A DNA stretch of 64,000 nt from Rhodospirillales bacterium (GTDB lineage Bacteria > Pseudomonadota > Alphaproteobacteria > Micavibrionales > Micavibrionaceae), in assembly GCA_020638365.1 (NCBI GenBank), contig JACKIQ010000001.1:1-64000 (forward strand), in the 5' to 3' direction. Below the pieces are notes generated by a model, which made no database searches, was not told the DNA's origin, and worked only from the letters and a program-made list of their open reading frames with translations. A program made the translations under genes and the position numbers. Below, in pieces: positions 61,765 to 64,000 of this stretch. Numbering within the stretch: position 1 is the first letter of the stretch; every line of letters starts with the position of its first letter.

Positions 61765-62550
61765 TTAGTGCGCGTCTTTCCAAGTTTTTTTCTTCAGCGC
61801 GTACATAATCCCGGCAAAGACGATCAGGAAGATAATGACCTTTAGTCCCGTCTGCTTACGCTGCTCCATGTAAGGATCGGCAGCCCACATCAAGAAGTGG
61901 GAAATATCTCTAGCATACTGTTCAAGCGTCTGGGGGGTGCCGTCTTCATATGTTACCTGTCCGTCGGCGAGCGGCGGGGCCATAGAGATGACATTGCCGC
62001 TCATGTAGCGGTTCCAGTGCTGTCCGTTCTGCAACACGTGCCCGTGAGGGGCGTGTTCTTCATAGCCGGTGAGAAGGGAAAAGATGTAATCCGGTCCGCC
62101 CGCGCGCGCCTTGGCTATCAGGGACAAGTCGGGCGGGATGGCGCCGTTATTAGCCGCAGCAGCCTGTTTTGCGTTTGCAAAGGGCGCCTTGAAGCGATCG
62201 CTTGGCATACCGGGGCGTTCGAACATTTCTCCTTCGTCGTCAGGGCCGTCCATATACGTGTATTCTCCGGCGATGTTCTTGATCTGCGCCTCGTTGTAGC
62301 CCAGCGCCTCAAGATTACGGTAATAGATCAGGTTCATGGAATGACAGGACACACAGACTTCACGGTAAATCTTATAGCCTCTTTGCAGCGCCGCGCGGTC
62401 GTAGGTTCCGGTCGGCCCGTCAAATGACCATTGAACGTCCTGCGGCTTTTCTTCCCCTCCGGAGGCGCGGGAGGGCGTTGAGACAGCCAACGGGGCCAGC
62501 CCAATCAGAGCGCAGAGAGCTAACAGCCTTGCGAAGCGGGTTGCGTTCAT
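61765..62550 (-). CDS. petC: Cytochrome c1 of the bc1 complex
   Basis: This is the 261-residue haem c subunit of ubiquinol:cytochrome c oxidoreductase. It has a signal peptide (L-L-A-L-C-A-L-I-G-L-A-P-L-A-V), the haem motif C-V-S-C-H and the axial methionine in I-S-M-A-P-P-L. A C-terminal membrane anchor follows (V-I-I-F-L-I-V-F-A-G-I-M-Y). It transfers electrons from the Rieske centre to soluble cytochrome c on the periplasmic side. Its start overlaps the stop of cytochrome b by 4 nt, giving the canonical petB-petC order. Confidence 0.95.
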   Translation of the reverse strand: MNATRFARLLALCALIGLAPLAVSTPSRASGGEEKPQDVQWSFDGPTGTYDRAALQRGYKIYREVCVSCHSMNLIYYRNLEALGYNEAQIKNIAGEYTYMDGPDDEGEMFERPGMPSDRFKAPFANAKQAAAANNGAIPPDLSLIAKARAGGPDYIFSLLTGYEEHAPHGHVLQNGQHWNRYMSGNVISMAPPLADGQVTYEDGTPQTLEQYARDISHFLMWAADPYMEQRKQTGLKVIIFLIVFAGIMYALKKKTWKDAH

Positions 62551-64000
62551 ATTTTCGTCTCCGCGTTGATTTGTTTGGCTAAAACGACGTCGTGGATGCT
62601 CTCGGGCAAGGGCTTTGCCTTCTCAAAGCGGCCAAGCAACGGCAGTATCACCAGAAAATATGCGAAATAATAACCGGTTCCCAGCAAGCCCACCAAAATG
62701 AGCGGCACACCCGCAACGGACGCGTCAGCCGGCTGCGAGCCTACATAACCCAGTATCAGGAAAACCACCACTAGGAGCAGGAAGAAAACGCGGTACAGGG
62801 GACGGTAACGCGCGCTGCGGACAGGGTGCGTATCAAGCCACGGCAGAACGAAAAGCATCGCGACGGAACCGAACATGGCCAGAACTCCGCCGAGTTTCGC
62901 CGAGATCGGCGCAGCTTCGGCGCTCATCCCCGGAAGGGCCTGAAGCGTTCCGCACATATTCTTGAAGCCGACGTTTGCTTCGAGCCACTGCGCGTCAATA
63001 CGCTGGCAGGAGTCGCCCGTAAACCCGGTGAGTACCAGAAGGCCGCCGACGACCAGAAGAGCCAAGCCGCCCGCCGCCGAAAGATAGACCGGCTTTTTAC
63101 GCCAGACGAAATCGACCAGCAAGAGCAGGAGCATGACCAGACCGAGGAGGAAATAGAGGTTCATGTTAAAGGTAATCGCGCGCAAGATCGCGTAGAACGG
63201 CAGGAAGTACCACTCCGGGACGATATGCGGGGGCGTCACCATAGGGTTTGCCTGAATGTAGTTGTCCGGGTGGCCCAAAGCATCGGGCATGTAGAAGATA
63301 AAGACGCAATAAACAAGCACGAACACCAGAAGGCCGAAGGAGTCCTTGATCGTGTAGTACGGGTGGAAAGGCAAAGTATCCTGCCGTGTTTTCGGCTCAA
63401 TGCCCAGCGGGTTGTTCGAACCGCAAATGTGCAAAGCCCAAATATGCAGGAAGACAACAGCAAAAATCACGAATGGAAGCAGGAAGTGCAAAGCGAAGAA
63501 GCGCGTCAGGGTCGGGTTGGACACGGCGAAGCCGCCGAGCAGCCATACCTGAATGTCTTCCCCGATAAACGGAATGGCCGTGAAGAACCCGGTAATCACC
63601 GTCGCGCCCCACAGGCTCATCTGGCCCCACGGCAGAACGTACCCAAGGAAAGCCGTGGCCATCATCAGCAGGAAGATGAGCGCCCCCAGAATCCAGAGCA
63701 GTTCGCGCGGCTTTTTATAGGAGCCGTAATACATGCCCCGGAAAATATGAATATAAACGGCGATAAAGAAGAACGACGCCCCGTTCATGTGGATGTAACG
63801 AATCAGCCAGCCGCCGTTGACATCACGCATGATGCGCTCGACGCTGTTGAAGGCCAGACCGGTGTCGGCCGAATAGTGCATCGCCAAGAACAGGCCGGTG
63901 GCGATCATGACAACCAGCATAAAGCCGGCAATCGCGCCGAAATTCCAGAAGTAGTTGAAGTTTCTCGGCACCGGGAAAACGCCGTATTCCTTGTTCAGGA
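62547..64000 (-). CDS. petB: Cytochrome b of the bc1 complex, partial
   Basis: This cytochrome b continues past the right edge; its last 484 codons are present. It carries eight or more membrane helices, quinone-site P-E-W-Y, and haem-ligand histidines in M-H-Y-S-A-D-T, I-H-M-N-G-A, H-F-L-L-P-F and H-I-W-A-L-H. The first visible residues L-N-K-E-Y-G-V-F-P-V-P-R-N-F-N-Y are the normal family N-terminal region, so an internal start is not real. It extends C-terminally beyond the usual b subunit with extra helices. petA (Rieske) is expected beyond base 64000. Confidence 0.95.
   Translation of the reverse strand, partial: LNKEYGVFPVPRNFNYFWNFGAIAGFMLVVMIATGLFLAMHYSADTGLAFNSVERIMRDVNGGWLIRYIHMNGASFFFIAVYIHIFRGMYYGSYKKPRELLWILGALIFLLMMATAFLGYVLPWGQMSLWGATVITGFFTAIPFIGEDIQVWLLGGFAVSNPTLTRFFALHFLLPFVIFAVVFLHIWALHICGSNNPLGIEPKTRQDTLPFHPYYTIKDSFGLLVFVLVYCVFIFYMPDALGHPDNYIQANPMVTPPHIVPEWYFLPFYAILRAITFNMNLYFLLGLVMLLLLLVDFVWRKKPVYLSAAGGLALLVVGGLLVLTGFTGDSCQRIDAQWLEANVGFKNMCGTLQALPGMSAEAAPISAKLGGVLAMFGSVAMLFVLPWLDTHPVRSARYRPLYRVFFLLLVVVFLILGYVGSQPADASVAGVPLILVGLLGTGYYFAYFLVILPLLGRFEKAKPLPESIHDVVLAKQINAETKI

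Noticed and set aside
1..64000. CRISPR arrays, insertion sequences, prophage or defence islands
   Set aside because: No regularly spaced repeats, transposase, phage structural genes or restriction/abortive modules could be recognised; the single HNH protein is of a housekeeping-like group.

Overview
The window reads as a chromosomal segment of a Gram-negative alphaproteobacterium. The main indicators are families largely confined to that class: a TrcR/DUF1013 cell-cycle regulator, DUF1192, DUF3126, DUF465, a class II DAHP synthase, fused cytochrome bc1 genes and the mfd/sdhE/recG/DUF502 neighbourhood. Genes for Kdo transferase, LpxK, LpxL and an LpxR-like deacylase show a lipid A-containing outer membrane. 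Base composition is moderate. I see no insertion sequence, prophage, CRISPR array or rRNA. The exact genus cannot be fixed from this sequence; a Rhodospirillales- or Micavibrio-like organism is only a guess.

Layout. 1-0.7 kb: end of a phosphotransferase gene and a small hypothetical gene. 0.7-13.6 kb: the conserved mfd, sdhE, recG, cysE and DUF502 block, into which betaine-lipid genes btaA-btaB, a DUF2314 gene, a membrane pair and a ChaN/TIKI-like gene have been inserted. 13.7-17.7 kb: an antiporter, then a soluble PAS-PAS chemoreceptor whose stop codon sits on a dnaX-like slippery A tract, with a truncated haemoglobin in the -1 frame directly behind it, then an LMW phosphatase. 17.9-19.8 kb: ornithine-lipid genes olsB-olsA and DUF3126. 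19.9-22.5 kb: three exported proteins, two of them cysteine-rich paralogues. 22.7-26 kb: waaA-lpxK-lpxL, converging on a class I-type cyclic nucleotide phosphodiesterase. 27-31.8 kb: DAHP synthase, NadE, GltX. 31.8-34.2 kb: a YegP-type protein and a TPR-methyltransferase.

34.4-41.6 kb: a sulfide module. A BigR-like ArsR repressor faces a palindromic operator and a run of co-directional genes: small membrane protein, sulfide:quinone oxidoreductase, MMPL-type exporter, LolA-like periplasmic protein, outer-membrane barrel and rhodanese. 41.6-46.9 kb: tRNA-Leu(CAA), dsbB, a small-membrane-protein pair, an HNH protein with a structured leader, an esterase, an LpxR-like protein, an XRE regulator and a GNAT enzyme. 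47-53 kb: a HerA-like ATPase, metC, a nitrilase, grxC, ubiH, comF. 53-57.8 kb: a 1027-residue methyltransferase with two degenerate Nudix-like modules, a second methyltransferase and gloB. 57.8-64 kb: hypothetical, guaC, DUF1192, trcR, DUF465, DUF924, cytochrome c1, and cytochrome b running off the end.

Themes. Two phosphorus-free membrane lipid pathways (betaine and ornithine lipids) suggest adaptation to phosphate limitation. The sulfide operon couples oxidation to an envelope transport system. The chemoreceptor-globin arrangement suggests a gas-sensing receptor made either as two products or, by -1 frameshifting, as a fusion.
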